Source of the DNA: Diploptera punctata
Lineage: Eukaryota > Arthropoda > Insecta > Blattodea > Blaberidae
Length of the DNA stretch: 64,000 nt
Reading direction: 5' to 3'
Assembly: GCA_030220185.1 (NCBI GenBank)
Contig: JASPKZ010000420.1
Coordinates: 124,001 to 188,000 of the forward strand
The notes under the pieces are model-generated. The model saw only the letters and a list, made by a program, of their open reading frames with translations, had not been told where the DNA came from and did no database searches. The first letter of the stretch is position 1. Each line of letters opens with the position of its first letter. Below are positions 53,451 through 64,000 of the stretch, piece by piece. Both the position numbers and the translations under genes were made by a program.

Positions 53451-54660
53451 TATTTAGGTTTGAGCTATCTAGCTATGGGTAGCACAAGATTTTCCCACTC
53501 GTTTTGCAATTCATAATCTCGATATCAATAACACATGATAGACAAAAATTATGAACATAAGGTTAGGGAGAGTTATCTTTGAGAGAGTTTTAAATTTAGA
53601 CTGACGTTGTTTATTTTTTAATTTTTCTGCTTTACACATAATTCGCAGTTAATCTTTTAGCGTTAAGTTTTTTAACATTGTATTTTTTAGGTTATTTCTA
53701 TCTGAACTTTTCATACAATTTTCAGGCATTTTCCATACTTTATGGGGACAAAATAATAACATGCAACACCCCCGCGCGGACACACGCAAACTAAAATTGA
53801 TATTGCAGTGCAGTTCTGTCAAGCACATTCTAGCAATGGATTATGAGAATCTTCCTCTATGGACTTTCAGATGGTTACCCTGGTATCAACACTTGTGGCT
53901 TAGTGTGGACGAGAGGCTCAACGTTAGCATGGGTTCTGTTTCATGCGTTTAATATCTCGTTCTTTCATCGTTTACATTTGGTTGGAGTTAGGAAATGATC
54001 CTAGAACAAGCTACTTCCAGCAAATTATAGTGAATCTCAATAATATTTCTTTCTTCTGAATTGAAGTACCTACATTTTGGTATAAAGTCCTACATTCCAA
54101 GCCTCGTAATCTACAGATTAGAAGTCATTTGGTCAGTACGGCTGACCCCCACTACTAGCAATCTGCGCAGAACCTGAAAATGGTTTGCGTCGCAGATCCA
54201 TTACCAAGGTGTTTACATGTACATTTAAAAAAAATGCGCGTTAACTAGTGATGTCTTAGTATCACAATTCGAAAACGGCGTTTGAAATAGCAAAACAATT
54301 CAAAACTATTTTGGTTCATATGTTTGACTTGAGATTCTTTTAATGTCATAAATCAATTACACAGAACATATGGCTTTACTCTTCGTTTGAATACTCTTCG
54401 TACTTAGGATTTTTATGCCTCAGAATTGAAAGTTTTCATACTTATTTATAGACGCTTTATCTGAGGTAATATACATATCGCAATTAATCCTATGGCAACA
54501 TCGGATTTTCTGTACAAGTTCATCGTAAAATTGTGACTTTTCTAGATTTTATAATGTTATAACTAGTGTATTATAATTGAATAGCTCTCTCCAAAAAGGT
54601 TGTACCCATCAATTTATTAGGTGTTTTTAGTTGTTAAAAGTAAATTGCAATATTCACAAT
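53451..54660. other. No recognisable gene
   Basis: A 63-codon plus frame at 53761-53952 has no motif. AT-rich otherwise. Confidence 0.4.
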
Positions 54661-54667
54661 TATTTAT

Positions 54668-55297
54668 ACAGGGTGTCTACATCGAAACACCCTATTTTAA
54701 GGGAGTTTTTAAAGTAGTAAATGTTTTCATTTAAGTGTGACTTGTTCGTCGGTCACAAAATAACTTGAAATTTGGAGGACTTTGGCAACCGTCCATGCAG
54801 AAGTGAATTTAGTTGCGATGATTGCTTCTCACTTGGAAGATGGATGCACGCTAGTAGCCACCGCTAAAGTCTGAAAGTTTATTATATATCAAAAGAGTGC
54901 AGGAATTCTTAATTTGAAAATGGACTGTATAATGACATTTATGCTACGTAGAAACACTTCATTTCAAAATTACATGTATCAACACTGTAGAACTATACTT
55001 CACTCTAATGTTTATTTTTACACGATAGTGCGTTCTATAGTACTTACAGGAATGGCGACCGTGATTTAAATTCAATTTCCTAAATTTTGGGGTTGCCAAT
55101 CTATAAACGACTAAATAACTATACTACTCGTATAATATTACAAATTACTCACCTAGGGTGGGAACTAAAACCACTGCACTTTATGTATACTATGTACAGT
55201 GTGTATACAAAAATATATCCAAAAGGTATGTTAATATACATTATATGAAACAAATCACTGCATTTTATATGAACTGAAAATATTTTAAATTATATAA
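54668..55297. other. Unassigned, begins with an ACAGGGTGTCTAC terminus
   Basis: ACAGGGTGTCTACATCG followed closely by its own partial complement ACACCCTATTTT. Such motifs mark ends of some insect DNA elements, but I found no distal partner. Confidence 0.3.
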
Positions 55298-55311
55298 AAC
55301 AATAAATTCAT

Positions 55312-55661
55312 TCCGATTAAGGGTCTTTCCACTTTTCAGCGGTTGCCCTTTTACCAGCCGGCTGCTGGCCCTTCACATCCACATGTGTCAATCACAGAGG
55401 TAGATGATCAACAGCCAGTGTAGGGGTGACATGTGGTTAGCATGTCGAGTCCCCCAGCCGTTATAGCTGGTTCCTCAACCTGGAGCCGCTACTTATTGTA
55501 GCTACCCAATTGCCTCACGATGCTGGGTGGGCACCGGTCCCATACTGGCCGAAATACCATGAGAAAATTTCTTCCCCCATGGAGACTCGAACCAGCGCAA
55601 GTCCCGTAGCTCTGCGCCAAGGCTTCCTACCTTAACCGCTCGGCTACGGCGCGGGACTCAC
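55312..55661 (-). mobile_element. SINE-B, complete with target-site duplication
   Basis: Target duplication AACAATAAATTCAT (55298-55311 and 55662-55675), 14 bp. The head on minus carries a perfect A box (TAGCCGAGCGG within CCGTAGCCGAGCGGTTAAGG) and a near B box (GGTTCGAGTCT). The body contains CTGGGTGGGCACCGGTCCCA on plus. About 350 bp; the only copy in the window. Confidence 0.9.
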
Positions 55662-55675
55662 AACAATAAATTCAT

Positions 55676-56111
55676 ACTTGCTGCCATTTGACACCTCATT
55701 GGTGTCACGGCCTGCTGTAGTTTCAACTAAATTATTTTCGGCATTTAGCGTATATACATTCGCCAGACTGCTATCATCGGTCAGTTCTTTATAATGAACG
55801 CAAATATTACCTACAAATATATTATTTTACTATGATTTATTATTTCAAAAACACCATCTTGCAAAACATAATATACAACACACATTTGTGAAGTGTTTTA
55901 CAGAACCGAGGAAATGATTAAAAACCGAGTGAATGCTCGGGTTTTGAAATATCCGAAGAATAAAAATCACCATTATCTTCTTCTTACCGGTGTGGAAAGC
56001 AACGGGAAGTTACCACACCTACAATTCCCTAGTAAAGCTGCAAGCATAGCATGAAAATGCTACGAGTGCAGTGAAGGACCTGCCTTCGGGCAGAATTACT
56101 ATGAATAGATG
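55676..56111. other. Mostly unassigned; possible SINE scrap near 55990-56100
   Basis: GGTGTGGAAAGCAACGGGAA and CAATTCCCTAGTAAAGCTGC resemble a dispersed repeat but I cannot place it in a family from this window alone. Confidence 0.3.
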
Positions 56112-56300
56112 TATCTTCTTCTTCTTTCACGGATTAGGTCTTTGCCTGTTCCGATCTCACATTAGTTCAGCCCAGCATTTTCTTGGTCTTCCTACCTCTC
56201 TTTATCCTCCAAGATTATACATAAATGCCATCTTTGGTATCCTATCCTCTATCACTCTTTGCAGGCTCTATTCAACTGTTCCTGAGTTCTTCTATTTGTT
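56112..56300 (-). mobile_element. RTE-c LINE 3' fragment
   Basis: Minus-strand coding remnants VIEDRIPKMAFMYNLGG, REVGRPRKCWAELM and RQRPNP, aligned with EDRYPKQITKYKPKGTRDVG, RKRWAE and NRPNP at 50390-50505. The tail is (GAA)n at the left end. Confidence 0.8.
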
Positions 56301-56454
56301 GAGGAAGTGGTTATGCTCTTAGTTCCTCTCTAATATGGAAATTAAAAATGTATTAAAATTATAAGAATTATAAGTATCTGATAAATTTAGTCATAGGCTA
56401 CATGTATTTATGAATCACAAATATACAATAAATCAAATCAAGATAAGTTTTTAA

Positions 56455-56764
56455 CCCATTCGCCTCAAAAGACGAGGTAGACTCGCCGGCAGTTAAATGG
56501 CCTTCAACTCAGAAGACGAGGTACACCCGCTTAACTCTGCTGCTATATATTTCGCAATATTTTGTTCATCCCTTGACAGGGTAATCTAACGTTAACATTT
56601 ATCAATAGTACAAGAATGTGTTTTGACCTTCACCATTATTATGATCTCAAGTATCATTACCTTCTGTTTATTTTGAATGTCTGAAAATAGGCAATATAGT
56701 TTAGGAAAACTTAAATCCTGTTTCTGGAAAAATGCATTGAGCATTTAAACCCAAAGCGAATGGG
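56455..56764. mobile_element. TTAA-flanked miniature element E4 (piggyBac-like)
   Basis: TTAA at 56451-56454 and 56765-56768. Inverted ends CCCATTCGCCTCAAA and the complement of CCAAAGCGAATGGG. It is 310 bp and non-coding. A subterminal AAGACGAGGTAGAC / AAGACGAGGTACAC repeat lies near the left end. CCCATT is shared with E1. Confidence 0.85.
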
Positions 56765-56822
56765 TTAAACGTTATTGCGAGAGAAATACTTTTGAAGGCA
56801 TGCATGATATTACGAACACTAG

Positions 56823-57770
56823 TCTAATGTATAAAAATGAATGTTTGTTTGTTCGTATTTTATGCGTTGCCATACCGTTCATCCGATTGTGATGGGGCTT
56901 TTGAACAATGTTCCTGGATGAACATTGGCTATAAGAGAGTTGTGATACTCAACTCCTACACCCTTAAAAATCACCCTTTGTAGTGAAAAACGTTAAAAAA
57001 TAATTTTAACGCTTAAATGGCTTACGCTGCTTAAACCATAACAAATACACAACACTAATCACACAGAATTGAATATCTCGAAAAATCTACAAAAATTTCC
57101 GTGACAGCATATGTCAATCTTTTACGGATAACTCACAATAGCCATTTTTCTCTCTCATTGATGCCAAGAAGATCGGGATAAGTAGATTCTCGGACAAGCG
57201 TGCACTGCACCATCCGATTGTGATGGGGCTTTTGCAAAATGTTCAGGATTTTTCCGGGAATGTTATAGGTTATAAGATAGTTTTAATGCTCAAGCCCTTC
57301 TTCCTTAATAATCGACCTTTGTAGTGAAAAAGTAAAATAAAGATGGCTTTTTGTACGCTCAAATGGCTTACGCTGCCTAAAACCGTAACAAATACACCAA
57401 ATCAATGTACACAGAATTGAATATCTAAAAAAAAAACTCTACAAAAAAGCTCGCGACAGCTATGTTCATGTTTTAAGGATAACTGATAATAACCAATTTT
57501 GTCTTTCATTGATGCTAAGAAGATCGGGATAAGCAAATTCCCAGGAAAGCAAAGCAGCAGCACGGATAACTCAGAATAACGAATTTTGACTTTCAGCTCA
57601 ATTATGCCAAATATATCGGGAAACGTAGCAATGCCGATTAATCAGCACGGGGTATCTAAAAGTAATATCGATATAAATGTATAATAATTTTTCCTTTAAC
57701 TTATTCAACTAAACGTAAAAATACATTATAATTTATTAAGTCCTAGCAGCGCAAGCCCGGTATTAGCTAG
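56823..57770 (+). mobile_element. Helitron-A copy 4, non-autonomous
   Basis: Starts TCTAATGTATAAAAATGAAT and ends GCCCGGTATTAGCTAG before a host T; 948 bp. Same two-half inner structure as the other copies. The bases before its start read ACACTAG, which could be the last trace of another Helitron end, as at the 47083/47084 junction. Confidence 0.87.
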
Positions 57771-57789
57771 TAAAAATAAAATTATTCCG

Positions 57790-57935
57790 CTATAGGCTTC
57801 CAAAGTCCTTCGGGTAATGGGAGGTTAAGGGACTCTCACGTTTCTAGATAATCGGTGCGGGATATCAGCCGGATTGGTAGTTCTGCGTAAGGCCGTATTT
57901 ATCCCCAGAACAAGCATCTAGCACTCAATTGAGGT
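57790..57935 (-). mobile_element. SINE-1 3' fragment
   Basis: TAATGGGAGGTTAAGG, TCAGCCGGATTGGTAG and CCCCAGAACAAGCATCTAGC on plus are the 3' half of SINE-1 in reverse. The head half is missing. Confidence 0.8.
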
Positions 57936-58609
57936 CGGACATTTTGTTTTTTTAGCAACTAAACTCGGCATATAAAATCAATTTAAAAAAACAAGATCAA
58001 GTTCATTAATCAGCAAAATCTGACCTTTTTGAGTGGGAGTTCAACTTTGATTTTAAATTTAAAAATTGGTCTTGCTGTAGCAATTTTCTTTTCTTCACGA
58101 CAAACGTCGTTGTACACCACTGAAATAAAATGAGAAGATATTCTCCAAAAATCACTGAAACTTGACCTTAGAAATAAGGGTTTACCTTCTAGTTAAATTT
58201 AAAAGTCGATCTAGTTGCTGCCATTTTTTTGCAACAAAATCCACATGCAACATTTGAATTAACAACAAATCTGATGACATATTAGTGTGACGTCAGTGGT
58301 TTGACCTGTCTTCTACAAATGAAGGAAAAAAGTCAGGAATAATATTTTGAATTGTAGATTCTCGGTAGTAGGCCCACGATCACTGCTTTATCTCAATTTT
58401 CAAAATATAATATAACTTCTGTGCTCTAGCAAACTGTTTTCAACTTAAAAAGTCGACTTGCTGAGAAATTCACTTAGTTTATGCAGCTCCCGCGTGACGG
58501 TCTCGGCGCACATAACTTTCTTGAAAATAGGCGCACCAGTCCTCCTCGAATAAACAAGACTTCGTGCATTCCAAGTGCCCTACAGCTTATAGTATCGCAG
58601 TCAACAATA
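57936..58609. other. No recognisable feature
   Basis: AT-rich; nothing assignable. Confidence 0.4.
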
Positions 58610-58838
58610 TAGGTTGGAATATGTTCAGATTAGTTGTCACCGTTTCTGACTTTAGTTTATGAGGTTCCGGATTCGATTCCCGGTCAGACCATAGTAATTT
58701 TTCCTTGGAGAATGCGGTTGCCCATGGTCTGAAATTTAGATTATTTGAGGTTAAGGACTCTCCTGGCGCTACATTAATGTATCACTCGTCATATCGTCGG
58801 TGTAACGTAACTCGCTTTCCAAGTACCCTAATATAAGA
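58610..58838 (+). mobile_element. tRNA-derived SINE-like sequence
   Basis: A B box, GGATTCGATTCCCGGT, follows a degenerate A-box region (GTCACCGTTTCTGACTTTAG). Then a SINE-style body with CTTGGAGAATGCGG and CCTGGCGCTACATTAATG. Only one copy here, so boundaries are uncertain. Confidence 0.5.
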
Positions 58839-58839
58839 A

Positions 58840-59115
58840 ATGGATTACAATTCCGCCAATTCCATGGGAGAAAGCCAGAAATGTCATAAAAGACAACCTA
58901 GTGCAATAAAAAATCGGAAATATGTTCGCACGAAGAAGGAGCAAAATATCCTAAAATTAATCAAGTTAAGGGCACTCGGAATTGGTCGGGAAACTATCCC
59001 TGCTAGAGCCCGGATTTGTATGCGAAACGCATGTTTTGTTTTACGCATTAAAAAATATGCGGAAATGATTTACATGTTAAGTGGTCCCTTCACAGACAAT
59101 TTTAGTGGTATTTGA
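58840..59115 (+). CDS. Unrecognised 91-codon ORF
   Basis: Basic protein (MGESQKCHKRQPSAIKNRKY; RTKKEQNILKLIKLRALG), with no motif I know. It lies upstream of, and on the same strand as, the hAT remnant at 59634, so it could be a separate piece of that element or a chance frame. No Kozak or splice support was seen. Confidence 0.25.
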   Translation: MDYNSANSMGESQKCHKRQPSAIKNRKYVRTKKEQNILKLIKLRALGIGRETIPARARICMRNACFVLRIKKYAEMIYMLSGPFTDNFSGI

Positions 59116-59633
59116 TAATGCATAGAAATGCATATTCCGGAGGAAAACGCTTATTTTAGATTTTTAATGTATAAATGCCTCTTTTACTCCTAATGTGATA
59201 TTAAATTATAACCCTTCAGCTAATTACTAGTAATTAATTAATTGTTAATTAAGAAGAGCTAACAGAGATGTTCCAACGTTGATTCATAAGAAATGGAAAG
59301 GCAGTATAAGAAATTGGGAAGCCATTGATGAGAAGATTTTAAAATTAGATTTAAATATATAGAGCTATAAGTTAACAAATTTTTGGAATATACGCAATAT
59401 AAAAGGATGACGAATCTAGAAAATTATTTATTATTTGACAAAATGAATGAAGACATAGGAAAAATTAGCGCAAGATGGCGGCAGCTGCCGTGATACCGGA
59501 TGATGATGATGATGATGAATATTTTAAAATGAATAAAGTCTCTGAAATCCATTGGATATAAGCGTAACGTGTATATTTACATCTGTGTAAGAGGAAAATA
59601 CACGTGCGCCTTGAGAAATAATATTACAGTATT

Positions 59634-59906
59634 GCTAGAATCGCATTTGATAGGTTTAGTGAAGTATTAAATAAAAATCTTGGTTACAATAGAATTTGTC
59701 AAATTAGCAAAATGCTCTCTGGTGACAGTGAAACAACTGTAACCGAAAGGGAATTCACTGAAGAAGAACTGTGGTGTTTTTCACATGCACACGTTATATC
59801 ATGTGGTGTAGAAAGGACATTTTCATTGTATAAACCCTTTTTGACTGACGACGAAGGAGCTTCACTCGTGAAAACCATCCTTATCTACTGTAATAGCCAG
59901 GAATAA
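59634..59906 (+). pseudogene. hAT-type transposase C-terminal dimerisation remnant
   Basis: A 90-codon open stretch before a stop: ARIAFDRFSEVLNKNLGYNR, then FTEEELWCFSHAHVISCGVE, RTFSLYKPFLTDD. The run SxxxVERxFSxYKxxLxD near the C-terminus is the hAT dimerisation signature as seen in CGG-binding-protein-like and related elements. The catalytic region and BED finger are not visible upstream. A retained single segment in a decayed element is the simplest reading. Confidence 0.65.
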
Positions 59907-59962
59907 GCTAAGATTACCCATAAAGGAAATAATTTATTTGTTTTTATTACAATCTGTTTTTT

Positions 59963-60445
59963 TTATGAAGCTGATATATCAAAGAAAATCAAAAATTTTA
60001 CAAAAACAACGGGGATAATTAGCAGTATAATGAAACCATCTTTGGTACAGAAGAACACAAGATTACGGCTTTATATGGTTCTCGCAAGACCAGTATTAAG
60101 ATATGGTAGTGAAGCATGGACAATACGAAGAAGAGATGAAAGCCGAATAACAAGCAAATGAGATGCGATTTATGCGCCGAACAGAGTGGGACCATAAAAG
60201 AAATGAGGAAATTATGGAAGAGTTGGATGTAGAACCCATTCTTCACCATATACAAAATTACCAGAACAACTGGAAAGCCCATCTTCAACGAATGCCGTCT
60301 CATAGAATTCCAAAAGCCATACTTCGCTACTGCCCCCAAGGCAAAAGATCGCTGGGACGTCCAAAAAACCGCTGGATGGAAAATTCTTCTTTGAGATCGT
60401 AACAGGCCACTTGGCCTAATACTTGCATGGATGATAATGATGATG
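59963..60445 (+). mobile_element. RTE-c LINE, 5'-truncated, partner of SINE-D copy 4
   Basis: Target duplications ACAATCTGTTTTTT (59949-59962 and 60446-60459). Coding on plus: ISSIMKPSLVQKNTRLRLYM, VLARPVLRYGSEAWTIRRRD, MRFMRRTEWDHKRNEEIMEE, WKAHLQRMPSHRIPKAILRY and KRSLGRPKNRWMENSS. It ends GATCGTAACAGGCC, TTGGCCTAATACTTG and (GAT)n-like repeats. Frame changes near 60150. Confidence 0.94.
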
Positions 60446-60459
60446 ACAATCTGTTTTTT

Positions 60460-60949
60460 CATATTTTGGGTACGTGATTCCTACATTATTCAAGCGTATT
60501 TAGTACTTTATTTCGTATACAAATCCGGACTCTAATCCCTACCAATCAGTGAGTTGGTTATCGCAAAAGTCCATCTTACAACCGTAATTAAGTCGTACGT
60601 TATAAGAGCGAATAAGTAACACATTATGGAACGAACTTAGCCAAATCTAACAGCATGTTATTTATATATATAGAGGACATTTAAAAACCAGTCTTGTGCC
60701 AAGAAGGAGAAATGCACTTAAAGAGAATATATGATTTGAGTGCTAAAGATCGCCCGAGAATGATTGGACATTTCTTAAAAAGATGCCAACAGGATTTTCT
60801 AAAAGGTATATAAGCTCATTAAATACAAATTATAAAAAGTGTTTTGTTACTTTTATTCAACTTCTAATAATACTAGCGTCGGATTGTAAATCTAAGCGAG
60901 AAAGAGCTGATACATTTTGGTCAGAGGCCTTTTTCTAAGACTTGAGGCA
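60460..60949. other. No recognisable feature
   Basis: AT-rich; nothing assignable. Confidence 0.4.
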
Positions 60950-61110
60950 TTTTTTGACGTTCGAAAATCCTCGACATGGAAGTCAAGCTTTTGTTCCGTT
61001 CCGAAGAACTCGTACAAATGATTTTTACACCCAGAAATATCCATCAATCATGGCCGGGTTTGAACCTCGGAAAAGTTTACAAGCATGGTGACCACCATTC
61101 CATCGATACC
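60950..61110 (-). mobile_element. Possible tRNA-derived SINE scrap
   Basis: On minus, GAATGGTGGTCACCATGC and then GAGGTTCAAACCCGGCC give degenerate A-box and good B-box motifs. Only one copy and no tail, so tentative. Confidence 0.35.
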
Positions 61111-61581
61111 GACAAGTTATGAAAATGCCGCTGTAAGCCAGGAAACACTGATGGAGGTACAAGTATGCGTATCCAAATAACCAACTCAATGGTTGTTCTG
61201 GATCTATTTTCGCAAACTTTGAAGATTGGATTCAATGTAATACCGAAGATTTTTTTTTTCGTTCGGTTGGTTCAGTAGATATTGACAAGTAGAAATACTT
61301 TTCTGTCAATTTTGTATTATATTCGTACTTTTATCAAATGAAAACATCAAAAACATAATAGGCCCTACTGGCGTTTTCTTCATCTTTTAGTGTAGTATTA
61401 GTATTTATTCCACAATTTAAAATTTCAATTTTACACTTAGTATATTAAGGAAAAAATTTACAACAAAACATGAAGGAACAAAAATATTTAAAAATTACAA
61501 TTGAATCTGGTGAATGAATTTAATAAATTAATGTACGAGTAACAATAATATTTTAACAGACACGCGAAAAGCGCGCAAGTT

Positions 61582-61753
61582 AACTAACTCACTGGCACTA
61601 TGGAACCCGTAGGTTCATGGCCGCGCGGACATGAGCTCTCTATATATCCCTATCCTGAGCCAATGTTTTCCAATCATCCCCTGTATAATCTACTTCCCTC
61701 AAATCATAGTTAATGTTATTCTCCCACCTCATTCTTGGTCTACCAACTGGGCG
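61582..61753 (-). mobile_element. RTE-a LINE 3' end
   Basis: (AACT)n tail then CACTGGCACTATGGAACCCG on plus, through CTCATTCTTGGTCTACCAAC. It matches 44390-44560 closely. It abuts the 3' end of an RTE-b copy at 61757. Confidence 0.9.
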
Positions 61754-61756
61754 AAT

Positions 61757-63090
61757 AATTTACTTAATATTGGCTTTCCACTTTACAGCAGTTTCCCCTT
61801 GATTCCTGCTTTCCAGAGATCCCTATCTTCCCATTGTCCATCTTCCATACCCCTCTTCATCATGGCATCATATATTCCCTCATACCATGTTCTTCTACTT
61901 CTCCCCCTCTTCCTTCTGCCTGGTACCATCCAATATAACACCTGTTTAGGCCACTGGTCTTCCGACATCCGTTGTACAAGAGCTGTAAAGCTCTCTTTGT
62001 TCTATTGATAACAGATTATTGTGCATCCATTTCTTGTCTGATATAGTTATTTCGAATATGTTTTAGCCTGGATATTCTCATACTCCTCCGTAATCCATCC
62101 ATTCTGCCGCCAAGATTCTTTTCTGCATCTTTTCATTTATTGTCCAGCTTTCTGATTCATATGTAAGTATACTTTCTATTATTGTCTGTATATTCTCTTT
62201 TTTTGTTTTTCTGGTCAGCTTTCTATTCCATAAAAGACCATTCAGGGATCTAATCGCCTTCCTTGCAAAATTTACTCTGTTAGTAATATATTTATCACAA
62301 GTACCAGATTCCCATTCCCCCTACATGACTTATTCCATTTCATTAATACATCTTCTAAATATATATTGAACAATGTTGGTGACATCCCACATCCTTGTCT
62401 TAATCCTTTTGTTATATCAAATTCTGAGGATGCTCTATTTCCAACCTTAATACTTGCTTTACTATCATACATTCTTTTTATAAAATCTGTAAGATATTTA
62501 GTTATTCCAAACTTCTCCATTGCCATCCAAAGCTTGTTGATGGGTACAGAGTCATATGCCTTTTCCAGATCTATAAATTCCATATGAACTTCTTTTCCTT
62601 TAGCCAACATATTTTTTTGTAATCTGCCTAATCACAAATATATTATCAATGCACGATTTACCTGCTGTGAAACCTGTTTGTTATTCTGATATTTCATTTT
62701 GTGTTAGTTCCTCCAATCTAATTTTAATAATAATTGTACTTAACATTCTACTAATTGTTGCCATAACACTGATCCCTCTAGTTTGCTGGATCTCTTTTAT
62801 TCCCTTTATTTTTGTATATTGCACTAATTTTCGATAACTTACACTCATCCGGAATAGGATCTCCTTCTGTCACTTGGTTAAAAAAGTCTAGTTAAAATGC
62901 TTATTATTCCTGAACCACCACATTTAATTAGTTCCATGGTTATTCCTCCTGGACCTGCCGCTTTTCCATATTTTGCTGTTCTCAACACGTTTTTTACCTC
63001 GTCTTCTGTTATAGGTTCTATTAAGTCACCCTTTCCGTTATGCAGTGTAACATAGCCTCTAAATTCTCTTTTACTTTCTGTTAAAAGCAT
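61757..63090 (-). pseudogene. RTE-b LINE reverse transcriptase copy, YADD region deleted
   Basis: Minus strand from right: EDEVKNVLRTAKYGKAAGPG and MELIKCGGSG (62.9-63.1 kb), then EFIDLEKAYDSVPINKLWMA, RMYDSKASIKVGNRASSEFD, TKGLRQGCGMSPTLFNIYLE (62.27-62.61 kb). After CRGNGNLV it jumps to FARKAIRSLNGLLWNRKLTR, so the segment with the catalytic YADD is missing. It ends with VPGRRKRGRSRRTWYEGIYD and GMEDGQWEDRDLWKAGI (61783-61968). Many stops. Not functional. Confidence 0.88.
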
Positions 63091-63099
63091 TTTAAAATA

Positions 63100-64000
63100 T
63101 TGTTACAAAAGGTATATGGCAAGATTGTAGTTTATCTCCAACTCTATTCAAAATTTATCTCGAAAGATTACCAAGAGACTGGAGAAAAAAAATGTCAAAA
63201 AATTGGCATACCAATCCAAAATACACATGTATATTCATTAAATTTTGCAGATGTTCAGGTATTAATAGCACAAGACCACGATGACATAGAATATATGGCT
63301 AAAAAACTAAAATAAAAATATTAAAAATGGGGACTTTATATAAACATTGAGAAAACTAAATATCTGTGTATAGGAGAAGAAATGAAAAATATAAAATTCA
63401 AGAAGGGGGAAGAACTAAAACCTAGTACTGAATGCACTTATTTAGGAACAAAATTAGACCATTGAGGCGATAACACAGTGGAAATTAAAAATAGAATCGC
63501 ACAAACAAAACAAGCAATAAATGCTTTAAACTCTGTTTGGTGGAGCAAAAATATCACAGAAAATAGAAAATTACAAGTATATCAAACCATAATTCAGAGC
63601 ATTTTAACATATGGTGCTGAAGTCTGGCAAATTCGTACCAGGGAAATGAAAAAAAATTGAAGTAGAGAAATGGATGCATTAAGAAGATCAGCTGCGAAAT
63701 CTAGAATTGATAGAATACGAAATAAAGAAAGAAGAGAAATTATGGTTGTACAAGAGGAGCCAGACATCATAGGCATTATAGAAAAGAAAAGATTACAGTG
63801 GTATGGTCATGCAAAAAGAATGCCAGAGCAAAGATTGCCAAAAATTGTTATGGGATGGATCCCAATAGAAAGGAGGTAGAGAGGAAGATCGAAGAAAACT
63901 TGGTTAGAAGGGGTACAAGCAGCTATGAATATCATAGGATTTGAGGAAAATCAATGGATGGACAGAGAGGAATGGCGTTTGGTTTCCGGAAGACGGCGGT
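63100..64000 (+). pseudogene. RTE-b-like LINE reverse transcriptase 3' half, cut by the window end
   Basis: Plus strand: DCSLSPTLFKIYLERLPRDW, then SLNFADVQVLIAQDHDDIEY (catalytic FADD changed to FADV), INIEKTKYLCIGEE, ECTYLGTKLDH, RIAQTKQAINALNSVWWSKN, QTIIQSILTYGAEVWQIRTR, WYGHAKRMPEQRLPKIVMGW, GRSKKTWLEGVQAAMNIIGF. The loss of the second catalytic Asp and several stops (63474, 63658, 63878) show it is dead. The family is different from the minus-strand copy to its left. It probably continues past 64000. Confidence 0.88.

Noticed and set aside
62272..63315. Twin-primed (5'-inverted) single RTE insertion
   Set aside because: The two halves overlap in the coding map instead of being complementary and their motifs come from different subfamilies.
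1..64000. CRISPR arrays, operons or bacterial-type genes
   Set aside because: No spaced direct repeats of CRISPR type and no dense coding. All coding traces are eukaryotic transposable elements.
1..64000. LTR retrotransposons or endogenous retroviruses
   Set aside because: No paired long terminal repeats, primer binding sites or integrase motifs seen. Only one weak gag-like frame near 32 kb, reported with low confidence.

Overview
This window is typical intergenic DNA from a large, AT-rich animal genome, almost certainly an insect. The evidence is the set of transposable elements: RTE, R1-like and Jockey-like LINEs, several tRNA-derived SINE families, Tc1/mariner, TTAA-flanked piggyBac-like, pogo/Tigger and hAT remnants, and non-autonomous Helitrons. 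A cockroach or termite is my guess from overall flavour only; nothing here proves the order. I see no convincing host protein gene and no functional RNA gene. Every long reading frame I could explain belongs to a mobile element or to a tandem repeat.

Layout. 1-8.9 kb: an RTE scrap, SINEs (families A, 1, C and D below), a 150-180 bp minisatellite, a large inverted-repeat (foldback) element carrying a SINE in one arm, and a tRNA-like unit inside a hairpin. 10.4-13.3 kb: a nearly complete RTE LINE on the minus strand with a 16 bp target duplication. 14.6-16.1 kb: a TTAA-flanked element filled by two convergent chimeric SINEs and a truncated RTE. 17.3-22.0 kb: a decayed but long R1-like LINE (gag-like ORF1, endonuclease, reverse transcriptase, RNase H, zinc knuckle), followed by a Jockey-like gag/endonuclease relic. 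25-34.3 kb: a Tigger relic, an almost intact Tc1 element, two TTAA elements sharing one TTAA, a TA-flanked element and a third TTAA element. 35.7-42.5 kb: a second type of Helitron, a mariner-like transposase split by microsatellite and LINE DNA, an RTE and a Jockey-like 3' half. 42.6-50.5 kb: a SINE inside a SINE, RTE fragments, and three Helitrons, two of them joined head to tail. 51.4-52.9 kb: a modular tandem array built from three unit lengths. 55-64 kb: more SINEs, a TTAA element, a fourth Helitron, a hAT remnant and RTE copies running off the end.

Family names used here are local labels. RTE-a has a (GTAA)n/(GTTA)n tail, RTE-b resembles the last kilobase of the window, and RTE-c has a (GAT)n tail. 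SINE-1 has a (TTAC)n tail. SINE-D has one conserved head fused to 3' ends taken from different RTE-c LINEs. TTAA elements E1-E5 are numbered by my order of description: E1 28.6 kb, E2 29.7 kb, E3 33.3 kb, E4 56.5 kb, E5 14.6 kb. How they work together: the RTE LINEs look like the machinery that copied the SINEs, most clearly SINE-D, while DNA transposons and Helitrons supply the inverted-repeat and rolling-circle elements into which they are nested. Boundaries backed by target-site duplications are exact to a few bases; others are by eye and approximate.
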